A DNA stretch of 64,000 bases. Source: Roseburia sp. (GTDB lineage Bacteria > Bacillota > Clostridia > Lachnospirales > Lachnospiraceae). Position numbers and translations under genes: made by a program. The notes below the pieces were generated by a model. It had not been told where the DNA came from, searched no databases, and saw only the letters and a list, made by a program, of their open reading frames with translations. The DNA lies in contig JAGBEG010000007.1 of NCBI GenBank assembly GCA_017937095.1, forward strand, positions 62,001 to 126,000, read 5' to 3'. Shown piece after piece: positions 51,904 to 60,931 of the stretch (within the stretch, counting starts at the first letter, position 1; every line of letters starts with the position of its first letter).

Positions 51904-52055
51904 TTGCGAGAAAACGAAAAATGTAAGAGGGCGAAGAACGCAGGAAAACGAAGAATATAAGAAAACGAAGAATGTAAGAAAACAAAGAACGTAAGAAAAC
52001 GAAGAATATAAGAAAACGAAGAATATAAGAAAACAAAGAATATTAAGAAACGAAA
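51904..52055. repeat. 17-base A-rich tandem array
   Basis: GAAAACGAAGAATATAA and near variants (AATGTAA, AACGTAA, ACAAAGAA) recur about nine times with a 17 to 18 base period. It fills most of the 258-base gap between yrzB and the RNase J gene. It has no spacers like a CRISPR array. One arm-less A/G-rich strand would be unstructured in RNA. Confidence 0.9.
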
Positions 52056-52104
52056 TGTATAAAAGAATGAAACATATAAGAATGAAGTTTATGGAGGTAA
52101 TATT

Positions 52105-53769
52105 TTGAAGAAAGAAAAAACTGCAAAGCTGAAGATCATTCCGTTAGGAGGATTAGAGCAGATCGGAATGAACATTACTGCCTTTGAGTACGAAGACAGT
52201 ATTATTGTTGTGGACTGCGGATTGTCATTTCCGGAGGACGATATGTACGGAATCGATCTCGTCATTCCGGATATCACATATCTGAAGGACAATATTGACA
52301 AGGTGAAGGGATTTTTTATCACGCACGGTCATGAGGACCATATCGGTGCGATTCCTTATGTGTTAAAGGAGATCAACGTACCGATTTATTCTACGAAGCT
52401 GACGAACGGTATTATCGAGCATAAGTTAAGAGAAAACAATATGCTCACCAAGGTAAAGCGCAAGGTCGTAAAATACGGGCAGCATATCAATCTCGGATGC
52501 TTCCGTGTGGAGTTTATCAAGACGAACCACAGCATTCAGGACGCGGCGGCGCTTGCTATTTATTCCCCGGCGGGAATCGTGGTACACACCGGAGACTTTA
52601 AGGTGGATTACACGCCGGTATTCGGAGACGCCATCGATCTGCAGCGGTTCGGCGAGATCGGAAGAAAGGGCGTGCTCGCGCTCATGTGCGACAGTACGAA
52701 TGCAGAGCGTCCGGGCTTTACGATGTCGGAGAAGACAGTCGGCAAGACATTTGATGAGATTTTTGCGGATAATAAGAATCACAGAATCATTATCGCAACG
52801 TTCGCTTCGAATGTGGACCGCGTACAGCAGATTATAAATACTGCATATAAGAATGGGCGCAAGGTCGTCGTAGAGGGGCGAAGCATGGTCAATATCATCG
52901 GCATCGCTTCGGAGCTTGGATATATCAGCATACCGGACAACACCCTGATTGACATCGAGGAGTTAAAGCATTACCCGGATGAGCAGACGGTACTGATCAC
53001 GACCGGAAGCCAGGGCGAGGCGATGGCGGCCCTTTCCCGTATGGCGAGCGGCATGCACAAGAAGGTAACGATCAAGCCGAATGATACGATTGTCCTTAGC
53101 TCGAACCCGATTCCGGGAAATGAAAAGGCGGTATCGCGCATCATCAACGAGCTGTCGATGAAGGGCGCAAATGTGATTTTCCAGGATGTGCATGTGTCCG
53201 GTCACGCCTGCCAGGAGGAAATCAAGCTGATCTACTCTCTGGTGAAGCCGAAATACGCGATTCCGGTGCACGGCGAGTACCGTCATCTGATCGCACAGGC
53301 AAAGGTGGCGGAAGAGCTTGGCATTCACAAGGATAACATTTTCCTGTTATCCTCCGGGGACGTTCTGGAACTGGATGATGAGGGCGCAGCCGTAACCGGC
53401 AAGGTGCACACCGGCGCAATCATGGTAGACGGACTGGGCGTCGGAGACGTCGGCAACATTGTCTTAAGGGATCGCCAGCATCTGGCAGAGGACGGTATCA
53501 TCATTGTGGTGCTGACTCTGGAGGGAGGTTCCGGACAATTGCTTGCAGGACCGGACATCGTTTCCCGCGGATTTGTTTACGTCAGGGGCGCAGAGGGTCT
53601 GATGGACGATGCAAAGCATCTTCTGGATGACACGATGCAGCACTGTATGGATAAAGGTATCACAGACTGGGGCAAGATCAAGACGGAAATCAAGGATTCC
53701 TTAAGCGACTTTGTATGGAAAGAGACAAAGAGACGCCCGATGATCATGCCGATCATTATGGAAGTGTAG
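52105..53769 (+). CDS. rnj: RNase J-family beta-CASP ribonuclease
   Basis: A 554-residue metallo-beta-lactamase ribonuclease with 5' exonuclease and endonuclease activity in mRNA decay and rRNA maturation. It shows ITHGHEDHIGAIP near residue 73 (HxHxDH zinc motif), VHTGDFK, CDSTNAERPGFT, the beta-CASP segments ATFASNVDRVQQI and TTGSQGEAMAALSRMASG, and VSGHACQEEIKLIYSLVKPKYAIPVHGEYRHL. Start is TTG at 52105 with GGAGGT upstream. Whether it corresponds to J1 or J2 cannot be decided. Confidence 0.95.
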   Translation: MKKEKTAKLKIIPLGGLEQIGMNITAFEYEDSIIVVDCGLSFPEDDMYGIDLVIPDITYLKDNIDKVKGFFITHGHEDHIGAIPYVLKEINVPIYSTKLTNGIIEHKLRENNMLTKVKRKVVKYGQHINLGCFRVEFIKTNHSIQDAAALAIYSPAGIVVHTGDFKVDYTPVFGDAIDLQRFGEIGRKGVLALMCDSTNAERPGFTMSEKTVGKTFDEIFADNKNHRIIIATFASNVDRVQQIINTAYKNGRKVVVEGRSMVNIIGIASELGYISIPDNTLIDIEELKHYPDEQTVLITTGSQGEAMAALSRMASGMHKKVTIKPNDTIVLSSNPIPGNEKAVSRIINELSMKGANVIFQDVHVSGHACQEEIKLIYSLVKPKYAIPVHGEYRHLIAQAKVAEELGIHKDNIFLLSSGDVLELDDEGAAVTGKVHTGAIMVDGLGVGDVGNIVLRDRQHLAEDGIIIVVLTLEGGSGQLLAGPDIVSRGFVYVRGAEGLMDDAKHLLDDTMQHCMDKGITDWGKIKTEIKDSLSDFVWKETKRRPMIMPIIMEV

Positions 53770-53775
53770 AAGAAC

Positions 53776-54369
53776 ATGAAGTTGAACAAAGTAGTTTTCA
53801 AATTTGTCAGTATCAGCTTTTCAATATTGGTAGCGCTGCTCGTCGTCGTGGGACTGGTGGAGCTTGGCAGCTACTGTTACGATTTCGGATACCGCGTCTT
53901 TACGGAGGCGCCGGTGGACGCGGCGCCGGGCAGGGATGTCGTGGTCTCCGTGACATCGGATATGTCGGAGCATGACATCGGAGAGATGCTTAAGGACGAG
54001 GGGCTCGTCCGCGATGCGAACCTCTTTTTTGCACAGCTTAAGCTGTCTGCCTATTCCGGGAAATTAAAGCCGGGCGTCTATACGCTCAATACTTCCATGG
54101 CTACCAGGGATATGTTAGTCGTGATGGCGGCGGAAACGGAAGAGGGCACGGAAGAAGAGACAGAACAGAGAGGGGCGGATGCCGGAACGATGCCGGACGA
54201 CAGTGACGGAACGGCTGATGATGCCGGAACAGTGACGGACGGTGACGGTGCAGTGACGGATGACGGAGTGGTGACGGACAGCGACGGTGCAGTGACGGAT
54301 GACGGAGCGGTGACGGATGACGACGGAACAGTGACGGATGACGGGGGCGGAATGGAGGCTGCGCCGTGA
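53776..54369 (+). CDS. MltG-like (YceG) protein without the catalytic domain, with Asp-Gly repeat tail
   Basis: A 197-residue membrane-anchored protein. One transmembrane helix (about 10-33) is followed by a LysM-like subdomain of YceG/MltG (VVVSVTSDMSEHDIGEMLKDEGLVRDANLFFAQLKLSAYSGKLKPGVYTLNTSMATRDML, about 55-115). The lytic transglycosylase domain with its catalytic Glu is absent. Residues about 120-197 are an acidic tail of VTDDGA/VTDSDG repeats. Such short versions recur in Lachnospiraceae next to trmR. A role in cell-wall synthesis regulation is possible; no enzyme activity is expected. Confidence 0.8.
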   Translation: MKLNKVVFKFVSISFSILVALLVVVGLVELGSYCYDFGYRVFTEAPVDAAPGRDVVVSVTSDMSEHDIGEMLKDEGLVRDANLFFAQLKLSAYSGKLKPGVYTLNTSMATRDMLVVMAAETEEGTEEETEQRGADAGTMPDDSDGTADDAGTVTDGDGAVTDDGVVTDSDGAVTDDGAVTDDDGTVTDDGGGMEAAP

Positions 54370-55022
54370 TCGTAGACGAGAGGCTGGTTACTTATATCAA
54401 TTCCCTTGACACGGGAAACACCGCGCTTCTGGATCAGATTGAAAAAGAGGCGACGGAACAATATGTGCCGATCATCCGCAAGGAAATGCAGACCTTTTTA
54501 AAGCTGCTGCTTGCGATGAAGAAACCGGCGCGTATTTTGGAAGTGGGAACGGCGGTGGGATTTTCTGCGCTTCTGATGGCGGAATATAATCCCGTTCCCT
54601 GTCATATCACGACGATTGAAAACTACGAAAAGCGTATTCCCATTGCGCGGGAGAATTTCCGCAGGGCAGGAAGGGAAGCACAGATCACGCTGCACGCCGG
54701 GGATGCGGCGGACGTGTTAAAGACGCTTGATGCGCCGTATGATTTTATTTTTATGGATGCGGCGAAGGGGCAGTACATTCATTTTATGCCGGAAATCTTA
54801 AGGCTTCTGGCGGAGGACGGCGTGCTCGTCTCGGATAACGTGCTGCAGGATGGGGACGTCATCGAGTCCCGTTTTGCGGTGACAAGAAGAAACCGCACGA
54901 TCCACAAGCGGATGCGGGATTATCTGTATGAGCTGACGCACAGCGAGGAACTGGTAACGGCGGTACTTCCTGTGGGAGACGGCGTTACGGTAAGCACGCG
55001 AAAGGGGCAGGCGCTCCGGTGA
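54366..55022 (+). CDS. trmR: tRNA 5-hydroxyuridine methyltransferase-like O-methyltransferase
   Basis: A 218-residue SAM-dependent O-methyltransferase: ILEVGTAVGFSALLMAEYN near residue 57, TTIENYEKRIPIARENF, YDFIFMDAAKGQYIHFM near 124, and VSDNVLQDGDV. It corresponds to Bacillus YrrM (TrmR), which methylates ho5U34 of tRNA to mo5U. trhP, encoded downstream, makes the hydroxyuridine. The GTG start overlaps the preceding stop codon (GTGA). The 3' end is repeated in the following gap. Confidence 0.9.
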   Translation: MIVDERLVTYINSLDTGNTALLDQIEKEATEQYVPIIRKEMQTFLKLLLAMKKPARILEVGTAVGFSALLMAEYNPVPCHITTIENYEKRIPIARENFRRAGREAQITLHAGDAADVLKTLDAPYDFIFMDAAKGQYIHFMPEILRLLAEDGVLVSDNVLQDGDVIESRFAVTRRNRTIHKRMRDYLYELTHSEELVTAVLPVGDGVTVSTRKGQALR

Positions 55023-55089
55023 GTGCACGGGAGGCAGGCGGCATTACGGTGAGCACGCGAAAGAAGCGGGCGGCATTACGGTGAGCAGG
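54981..55089 (+). repeat. Degenerate tandem copies of the trmR 3' end
   Basis: GGCGTTACGGTAAGCACGCG (54981) recurs as GGCATTACGGTGAGCACGCG at 55040 and GGCATTACGGTGAGCAGG at 55072, with a weaker unit (CTCCGGTGAGTGCACGG) around 55014 that contains the trmR stop codon. The period is about 30 bases. Confidence 0.85.
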
Positions 55090-55109
55090 AAGCGGAGAGG
55101 AAGAAAACT

Positions 55110-56333
55110 ATGAGAAGACCGGAGTTATTGATACCGGCGAGCAGTCTGGAAGTATTGAAAATAGCAGTCATATACGGGGCGGACGCCGTTTATATCGGCG
55201 GCGAGGCATTCGGGCTGCGCGCGAAGGCGAAGAATTTCTCCATGGAAGAGATTGCGGAGGGAATCGCATTTGCGCACGCGCATGACGTGAAGGTGTATAT
55301 TACAGCGAATATTCTGGCGCACAACGGCGATCTTGCGGGCGTGCGGGAGTATTTTGCCGAGCTTCGGGGGATAAAGCCGGACGCGCTTATCATTTCCGAT
55401 CCCGGTGTGTACATGATTGCGAAGGAGGTCTGTCCCGAGATTGAGCGCCATATCAGTACGCAGGCGAACAATACGAACTATGGCACCTACCGTTTCTGGT
55501 ATGAGCAGGGAGCGAAGCGTGTTGTGTCTGCAAGGGAGCTTTCGCTTGCGGAGATTAAAGAAATCCGCGCAAATATTCCAAAGGATCTGGAAATTGAGAC
55601 ATTTATCCACGGTGCGATGTGCATTTCCTATTCGGGGCGTTGCCTTTTGTCCAATTATTTTACCGGAAGGGATGCAAACGGAGGCGCGTGTACGCATCCG
55701 TGCAGATGGAAGTACGCCGTTGTTGAGGAGAAACGTCCGGGCGAGTACCTCCCGGTCTATGAAAATGAGCGCGGCACTTATATTTTCAACTCCAAGGATC
55801 TTTGCATGATTGAACATATTCCGGAATTAATGGAGTCGGGTATTGACAGTTTCAAAATAGAGGGTAGAATGAAGACAGCACTGTATGTTGCAACTGTGGC
55901 GAGAACCTACCGGAAGGCAATCGACGACTACAGGCAGTCGCCAGAGCTCTATGCGCAGAATCTGCCGTGGTATCAGGATCAGATATCGAACTGTACCTAC
56001 CGCCAGTTTACGACAGGCTTTTTCTTCGGAAAACCGTCCGAGGAAGCGCAGATTTATGACAATAATACCTATGTCAAGGAATATACGTATCTGGGAATCG
56101 TAGGGGAGCAGAACGAAGAAGGGCTTTACCGTATCGAGCAGCGCAATAAGTTTTCCGTGGGCGAGGAGATTGAGGTCATGAAGCCGGATGGCACGAATAA
56201 GACGGTCGTAGTGCGGCGGATTGTGGACGAAGAGGGGCTGGAAATGGAAGCCGCGCCGCATCCGAAGCAGGTACTTTATATCGATCTCGGAGAGCCGCTT
56301 GCAATGTATGATATTTTACGAAGAAAAGAATAG
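55110..56333 (+). CDS. trhP: U32-family tRNA hydroxylation protein (TrhP-like)
   Basis: A 407-residue U32 protein; TrhP in E. coli and Bacillus installs ho5U34 using prephenate. It begins RRPELLIPASSLEVLKIAVIYGADAVYIGGEAFGLRAKAKNFS and carries the cysteine cluster GAMCISYSGRCLLSNYFTGRDANGGACTHPCRW (about 168-200), which binds an iron-sulfur cluster. A C-terminal beta-barrel (about 325-407) is present. It follows trmR, as in the Bacillus yrrMNO order, but only one U32 gene is present here. Older peptidase annotations for this family are probably wrong. Confidence 0.9.
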   Translation: MRRPELLIPASSLEVLKIAVIYGADAVYIGGEAFGLRAKAKNFSMEEIAEGIAFAHAHDVKVYITANILAHNGDLAGVREYFAELRGIKPDALIISDPGVYMIAKEVCPEIERHISTQANNTNYGTYRFWYEQGAKRVVSARELSLAEIKEIRANIPKDLEIETFIHGAMCISYSGRCLLSNYFTGRDANGGACTHPCRWKYAVVEEKRPGEYLPVYENERGTYIFNSKDLCMIEHIPELMESGIDSFKIEGRMKTALYVATVARTYRKAIDDYRQSPELYAQNLPWYQDQISNCTYRQFTTGFFFGKPSEEAQIYDNNTYVKEYTYLGIVGEQNEEGLYRIEQRNKFSVGEEIEVMKPDGTNKTVVVRRIVDEEGLEMEAAPHPKQVLYIDLGEPLAMYDILRRKE

Positions 56334-56347
56334 GATGGTGGAAGACG

Positions 56348-57409
56348 ATGAAACAGGAGAAGTATGTCGCATATGTAGGTACTTATACCCATGAGAACAG
56401 CGTGGGAATCCATATCTATGACGTTGATGTTGAGGAAGGGTGCATGAAAGAGCGCAAGGTCGTTCCAATCAATAACCCGTCCGATCTGGTCGTATCCAAG
56501 AATCGCGAATATCTGTATTCTATCGCGGATGAGGGCGTTGAGGCTTTTAAGGTCGAGGCGGACGGAGACCTCACACCGATCAATAAGCAGTGGATCGGCG
56601 GTATGCGCGGCTGCTATGTGGAAGTGGACGATAAAAACCGTTACCTTTTCGTCGGAGGACACCATGACGGACGCGTGAGCATGATGCGTCTTATGCCGGA
56701 CGGCAGTATCGGAGGAATTGCAGACGGCGTATTCCACAAGGGAATGGGAAGAAGCATTGCGCAGCGTAATTTTATTCCGCACGTGGACTGTGTAAAGCTG
56801 ACACCCGATCAGAAGTTCCTGTGCGCGGTCGATAACGGGCTGGATCAGGTCAAGATTTACCGTGTGGACTATGAGTATGGCAAGTTAAAGCTCATAGACA
56901 TCGTGCGCGGACCGCTGGAGTCTGCGCCGCGTATGATCCGCTTCTCGAGAGACGGACAGTATGCGTATATTCTCTATGAGCTGATGAATATAGTGGAGGT
57001 ATATCATTATCAGGTGGTAGACGATGAGCCTGTATTTGAAAAGATTCAGACTGTCAGCACAGTGACGCACAAGGAGGAAGACCTCTGCGCGGCTTCCGGC
57101 ATGGAGATTTCCGCAAGCGGCAGGTATCTGTTCTGCAGCAATGCGGGCGTAAATTCGGTTGTCTGCTATGAAATCGATGCCAACACCGGTATGTTAAACC
57201 AGAAGTTCATCACAAAGGTCAACAGCGATTATCCGAAGATGCTTGCAATATATCCGGATGAGAAGCATTACCTGACGCTCAATAACAATTCAAATGATAT
57301 CTTTACCTATGCAATCGACTTTGAGAACGGTTATTCACTGCAGCGGTGCGCAAGCATTAAGGTGGACAAGCCGAACTGTATCTATATGTTAAAATTGCAG
57401 GAAGCGTAA
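56348..57409 (+). CDS. Beta-propeller lactonase (6-phosphogluconolactonase-like)
   Basis: A 353-residue seven-bladed propeller of the YkgB/Pgl type: YVAYVGTYTHENSVGIHIYDVD at the start, PINNPSDLVVSKNREYLYSI, RSIAQRNFIPHVDCVKLTPDQKFLCAVDNGLDQVKIYRVD with the conserved His, and repeated blade motifs (ASGRYLFCSNAGVNSVVCYEID). It may hydrolyse 6-phosphogluconolactone. No other pentose phosphate genes are near, and members of this family have other substrates. It follows trhP by 14 bases. Confidence 0.8.
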   Translation: MKQEKYVAYVGTYTHENSVGIHIYDVDVEEGCMKERKVVPINNPSDLVVSKNREYLYSIADEGVEAFKVEADGDLTPINKQWIGGMRGCYVEVDDKNRYLFVGGHHDGRVSMMRLMPDGSIGGIADGVFHKGMGRSIAQRNFIPHVDCVKLTPDQKFLCAVDNGLDQVKIYRVDYEYGKLKLIDIVRGPLESAPRMIRFSRDGQYAYILYELMNIVEVYHYQVVDDEPVFEKIQTVSTVTHKEEDLCAASGMEISASGRYLFCSNAGVNSVVCYEIDANTGMLNQKFITKVNSDYPKMLAIYPDEKHYLTLNNNSNDIFTYAIDFENGYSLQRCASIKVDKPNCIYMLKLQEA

Positions 57410-57417
57410 GAAGGCAA

Positions 57418-57448
57418 ACGGACCCGACTGCTATGCAGGCGGGTCCGT
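57418..57448. terminator. Stem-loop between convergent lactonase and hydrolase genes
   Basis: ACGGACCCG pairs with CGGGTCCGT; the sequence after is not T-rich, so strength is uncertain. Confidence 0.6.
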
Positions 57449-57464
57449 CATTGTCTGAGCTGTT

Positions 57465-58316
57465 TTATCGGATGCTTTCTAAAAAGGTCTTTATCTTACA
57501 GATATATTCTTCTGACTTCAGGATCGTCGATAAATGACCGCCCTGCACATAATATACCTTCGGCTCATGCATAAGGGCAGTCAGATTGTTCTGCATTTCT
57601 GCGGAAAACCAGTCCTTATCAGGAAGAATCAGCAGAATTTTGTTTTTTAATCCGCAGAAGGTTTTCTCCGTGACGGGCGTCTGGTTCATCAGATCGATCA
57701 AAAGTCCTGTGATGTGCACATCCTTTTCTTTTGTATAGTCCTCAAAAATCGCTGTGAACATATCGCGCGCATATGCCTTATCCGCCTCGCTTTCGTGTTC
57801 TGCATGGCGCAGACCTGCTTTCACGAGCGTGGGTTTCAGCTTTTCGTAATTACAGTGTTTCATATAAAAGAGCATGACGGGCGCGAAGAAATACTTGCGT
57901 TTAAAGCCTTTTATCGTTGCAGCATCCATGCCGCCTGTGGAAATCAGGATTAGTCCGCCGACGTCATCCGGATATTTTTGCGTGTAAATCTGCGCGACCA
58001 TGCCGCCGTCGCTCGCGCCAATCAAAACAGGCTTTCTGATTCCAAGTGCATGGAAAAAAGCTGCCATTCCCGTGACAAGCTCCTGATTTGTGGGGAACTC
58101 CCGCGGATAATCAAAGAGCAGTATCCGATAATCTTTTGACAGTTCTTCCACATAGCGCATCCACATTTCCGAGGTGTTCATACCGCCGTTTAAGAAGACG
58201 AGAACCTGCCTGCCGCTCTCTCCCGCAAGGACAAAACGGAAATCGGCCTTCCCGATGGTTCGGTGCTGATAAGGATATTTTTGCCCGAATATCGCTAATT
58301 CCTCTCTATAGGACAT
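57465..58316 (-). CDS. Alpha/beta hydrolase
   Basis: A 283-residue alpha/beta-hydrolase-fold protein. LVFLNGGMNTSEMW provides the oxyanion-hole region, LIGASDGGMVAQIYTQKYPDDVGGLILIST holds the nucleophile Ser (GASDGG, near residue 119), and VYYVQGGHLSTIL supplies the catalytic His near residue 262; an Asp lies in LLILPDKDWF. The ATG at 58316 follows AAAGGAGA. The substrate is unknown; the second half has a helical cap with FAPVMLFYMKHCNYEK. Confidence 0.85.
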   Translation of the reverse strand: MSYREELAIFGQKYPYQHRTIGKADFRFVLAGESGRQVLVFLNGGMNTSEMWMRYVEELSKDYRILLFDYPREFPTNQELVTGMAAFFHALGIRKPVLIGASDGGMVAQIYTQKYPDDVGGLILISTGGMDAATIKGFKRKYFFAPVMLFYMKHCNYEKLKPTLVKAGLRHAEHESEADKAYARDMFTAIFEDYTKEKDVHITGLLIDLMNQTPVTEKTFCGLKNKILLILPDKDWFSAEMQNNLTALMHEPKVYYVQGGHLSTILKSEEYICKIKTFLESIR

Positions 58317-58516
58317 AAGCCTTGATTCTCCTTTCCCGCTGCGAGGAGCGGAATATACGCTATCAATGCCTGAGGTTAGACCCAACTAACTTACGAACAG
58401 TATACAGGTTCTTACCGCGAAAGTCAATCTCCCGCGAAAAATTAACGGAAATCCGCGTATGATATAAACGGGGCTGGATATAGTTAATAATAGAAAAAAG
58501 CGAAAAGAGGGCGGGC

Positions 58517-59614
58517 ATGGACAAGGAAGAGCGTTTAAGACGGCAGCGGGAATTTCTGATAAAATTTGCATACTGGGCGGTATGGGGATGCATCGCCATT
58601 TTTCTGATAAAGCTTGTGGGACCGGTGCTGCTGCCGTTTGTCGCGGCATTTCTCGTGGCGTGGCTGTTGTCTGTCCCGGTCGCGTTTGTGTCCGGACGTA
58701 TGCATATCAAGCGGAGTCTGGCGGCGATTGTTATCGTTTTTTTATTCTACGGGCTTGTCGGAGCGCTTCTGTATTTTCTGGGAAACAGAGTTGTGCTGCT
58801 GATACAGGGAATTGCGGGAGAACTGACGGAATTTCTGTCGCATACCATTTTTCCGATGCTTCAGAATTTCTGCGGGTGGCTGGAACATGTCACAGGAGGA
58901 ATGACAGAGAGCGCCGCGGTGCGCACTGCCGGTCGCGAATCCGCGCAGGCAATCTCACAGGCGGGGCAGATGGTATCCGGTATTTCAGGGACGTTAATCG
59001 ACGCTGTTTCGGGATTTGCAGCGATGATTCCAAGCGCATGCATGAAGGTGCTTCTTGCAATCATTGCAACGGTTTTCATGGAGCTTGATTTCCCGGGGAT
59101 TCTGCAGTTTTTAAGAAAGCAGGTGCCCAGAAAATGGCAGAACACGGTCTTTGGCATAAAGGACTATGTGATGGGAACGATGGGAAAATGCGTGCTGTCG
59201 TATGTGCTGATCTTTTTTATGACGTTTGCGGAGCTTTCAGTCGGATTTCTGGTGCTGCAAATTGACGGGGCGTTTGCGATTGCATTCATCGTCGCGATAC
59301 TCGATATTCTTCCGGTGCTTGGAACGGGAACGGTGCTCATTCCGTGGTCGGTCATCGCATTTGCAGGCGGCAATTTCAAGATGGGCATCGGTGTGCTGGG
59401 GCTATATCTTATTATAACTGTAGTGAGAAATATTGTTGAGCCAAAGCTGGTCGGCAGCCAGATGGGACTGTCTCCGGTCGTCATGCTGCCCTGTATGATT
59501 TTGGGACTGAATTTTTTCGGCATTGTCGGACTGTTCGGCGTGCCGCTTGCAGTGGCGTTTTTAAAGGATTTAAACGACCGCGGCGTGATTCATATTTTTG
59601 AAAGCGGCGACTGA
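58517..59614 (+). CDS. AI-2E (PerM/YtvI) family membrane permease
   Basis: A 365-residue polytopic membrane protein. LVGPVLLPFVAAFLVAWLLSVPVAF near residue 35 and the C-terminal AILDILPVLGTGTVLIPWSVIAFAGGNFKMGIGVLGLYLIITVVRNIVEPKLVGSQMGLSPVVMLPCMILGLNFFGIVGLFGVPLAV segment are hallmarks of the AI-2E family. It resembles the YtvI branch linked to sporulation in Bacillus. Transported substrate is not known. Single gene; repeat copy C follows. Confidence 0.88.
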   Translation: MDKEERLRRQREFLIKFAYWAVWGCIAIFLIKLVGPVLLPFVAAFLVAWLLSVPVAFVSGRMHIKRSLAAIVIVFLFYGLVGALLYFLGNRVVLLIQGIAGELTEFLSHTIFPMLQNFCGWLEHVTGGMTESAAVRTAGRESAQAISQAGQMVSGISGTLIDAVSGFAAMIPSACMKVLLAIIATVFMELDFPGILQFLRKQVPRKWQNTVFGIKDYVMGTMGKCVLSYVLIFFMTFAELSVGFLVLQIDGAFAIAFIVAILDILPVLGTGTVLIPWSVIAFAGGNFKMGIGVLGLYLIITVVRNIVEPKLVGSQMGLSPVVMLPCMILGLNFFGIVGLFGVPLAVAFLKDLNDRGVIHIFESGD

Positions 59615-59629
59615 AAAATGTGATTTTTC

Positions 59630-59687
59630 TGCTCTATAGGAAAGATCCTGTCACATTAAAGTGAGTGGCTACGATTCCTATAGAGCA
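59630..59687 (+). repeat. Dispersed repeat, core-only copy C
   Basis: TGCTCTATAGGAA and TTCCTATAGAGCA flank a 32-base loop. The arms are identical to copies A and B, but the loop differs (AAGATCCTGTCACATTAAAG) and the downstream modules are absent. It may act as a terminator for the permease gene. The rest of the 59615-59921 gap is AT-rich with no recognisable gene. Confidence 0.85.
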
Positions 59688-59921
59688 AAGGTATTCCTCA
59701 ATTCTGGGGAATAAAGAGGCAAAAGGCAGGCTTCTTTTTTAGCGTTGAAATTTTATGCTTGTAATATAATGGCGATTGTGTTACATTCTACATATCACAT
59801 TTATTTTATTCTATATATTCTACTTGGTCTTTTTATCACAGGCAATTCGCCAGACATTCCAAGTGAACAGGTTTTTTGTGTTGCACAGGCAGAAGAAAAA
59901 AATTATAATGGAGGAAACCAT

Positions 59922-60854
59922 ATGAATCAGGACACACAGTTGAATACCAACCGGGAGTACAAGGACAGACTGTTCAAATTTATTTTCCGGGAGAAACAGG
60001 ACTTGCTGGAGTTGTACAACGCGCTCAATGGTACAGCGTATGACAACGCGGATGACATCGTCGTGAATACGTTGGAGGATGTTGTATACATGGGAATGAA
60101 GAATGACATTTCATTCCTCTTACAGGAAATGTTAAATCTCTATGAGCATCAGAGCACAATGTCTCCAAACCTGCCATTGCGCGGGCTGCTCTATTTCGCA
60201 GCATTGTATCGGAAACTGTTAGTGAATCATGAGGATTTGTATAGCAGCCGGAGGATTGCACTGCCGCTTCCGCGGTTCGTGATTTTTTATAACGGAATGC
60301 AGGAAGAACCAGAGCGTATGACCCTGTATCTGCATGACGCGTTTCCGGAGAAATACAAAGCAGATGAGGCAGATCTGGATTGCAAGGCAACACTGATCAA
60401 TATCAATGCGGGGAGTAATCATGACCTGATGAAAAAGTGCAGGCGGTTGGAAGAGTATTCCCTCTTTGTGGAAAAAGTGAGGGAATACCAGCACAAGGAT
60501 TATTCGATTGAACAGGCGATAGACCTTGCAGTGGAGGCGTGTGTGCGGAACGGAATTTTAGAGGATGTATTGCGGGAGAACCGCGAGGAGGTGCGTTCTA
60601 TGCTGTTGACGGAGTATAATGAGCAGGCACATATTGAAAATGAGCGGAAGATTGCTGCGGATGAGGCGTTTGAGCAGGGAGTGGAGACCGGAATTAAACA
60701 GGGGATTGAAGAAGGAATTGAGACAGGCACAGAGCAATTTGCAGCTTTGACGGAGCGGATGGTGCAGGAGGGACGGACGGAGGAATTGCTTCGGGCAGCG
60801 AAAGAGAAAGATATTCGGGAAAAGCTGTATGAGGAATATGGATTAAACCGGTGA
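59922..60854 (+). CDS. Rpn-family-like PD-(D/E)XK nuclease (intact)
   Basis: A 310-residue protein of the recombination-promoting nuclease/transposase-like group. The start NREYKDRLFKFIFREKQDLLELYNALNGTAYDNADDIVVNTLEDVVYMGMKNDISFLL contains the probable active-site Asp/Glu and Lys of a PD-(D/E)XK fold, followed by RFVIFYNGMQEEPE. The tail (about 240-285) is a Glu-rich helix with repeated G-x3-G (EQGVETGIKQGIEEGIETGTEQ), frequent in this group. The ATG at 59922 follows GGAGGAAA. These families multiply in Lachnospiraceae genomes. Confidence 0.8.
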   Translation: MNQDTQLNTNREYKDRLFKFIFREKQDLLELYNALNGTAYDNADDIVVNTLEDVVYMGMKNDISFLLQEMLNLYEHQSTMSPNLPLRGLLYFAALYRKLLVNHEDLYSSRRIALPLPRFVIFYNGMQEEPERMTLYLHDAFPEKYKADEADLDCKATLININAGSNHDLMKKCRRLEEYSLFVEKVREYQHKDYSIEQAIDLAVEACVRNGILEDVLRENREEVRSMLLTEYNEQAHIENERKIAADEAFEQGVETGIKQGIEEGIETGTEQFAALTERMVQEGRTEELLRAAKEKDIREKLYEEYGLNR

Positions 60855-60902
60855 TATCTCAGCAAAGCAAACTTTTGTTTGCGCTGCTGACATGGAAAAA
60901 TG

Positions 60903-60931
60903 TTGAAACTCTCCCCCAAAACGTGTATAAT
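60903..60931 (+). promoter_or_regulatory. trpS promoter
   Basis: TTGAAA at 60903 and TATAAT at 60926, 17 bases apart, with the ATG about 40 bases after. No T-box leader is present in this short region. A preceding hairpin, GCAAAC/GTTTGC at 60867, may end the upstream gene. Confidence 0.85.

Noticed and set aside
59745-59921. Hydrophobic N-terminal extension of the Rpn-like protein
   Set aside because: The ATG at 59922 has GGAGGA at a good distance and gives the usual family start; the extension is AT-rich intergenic DNA.
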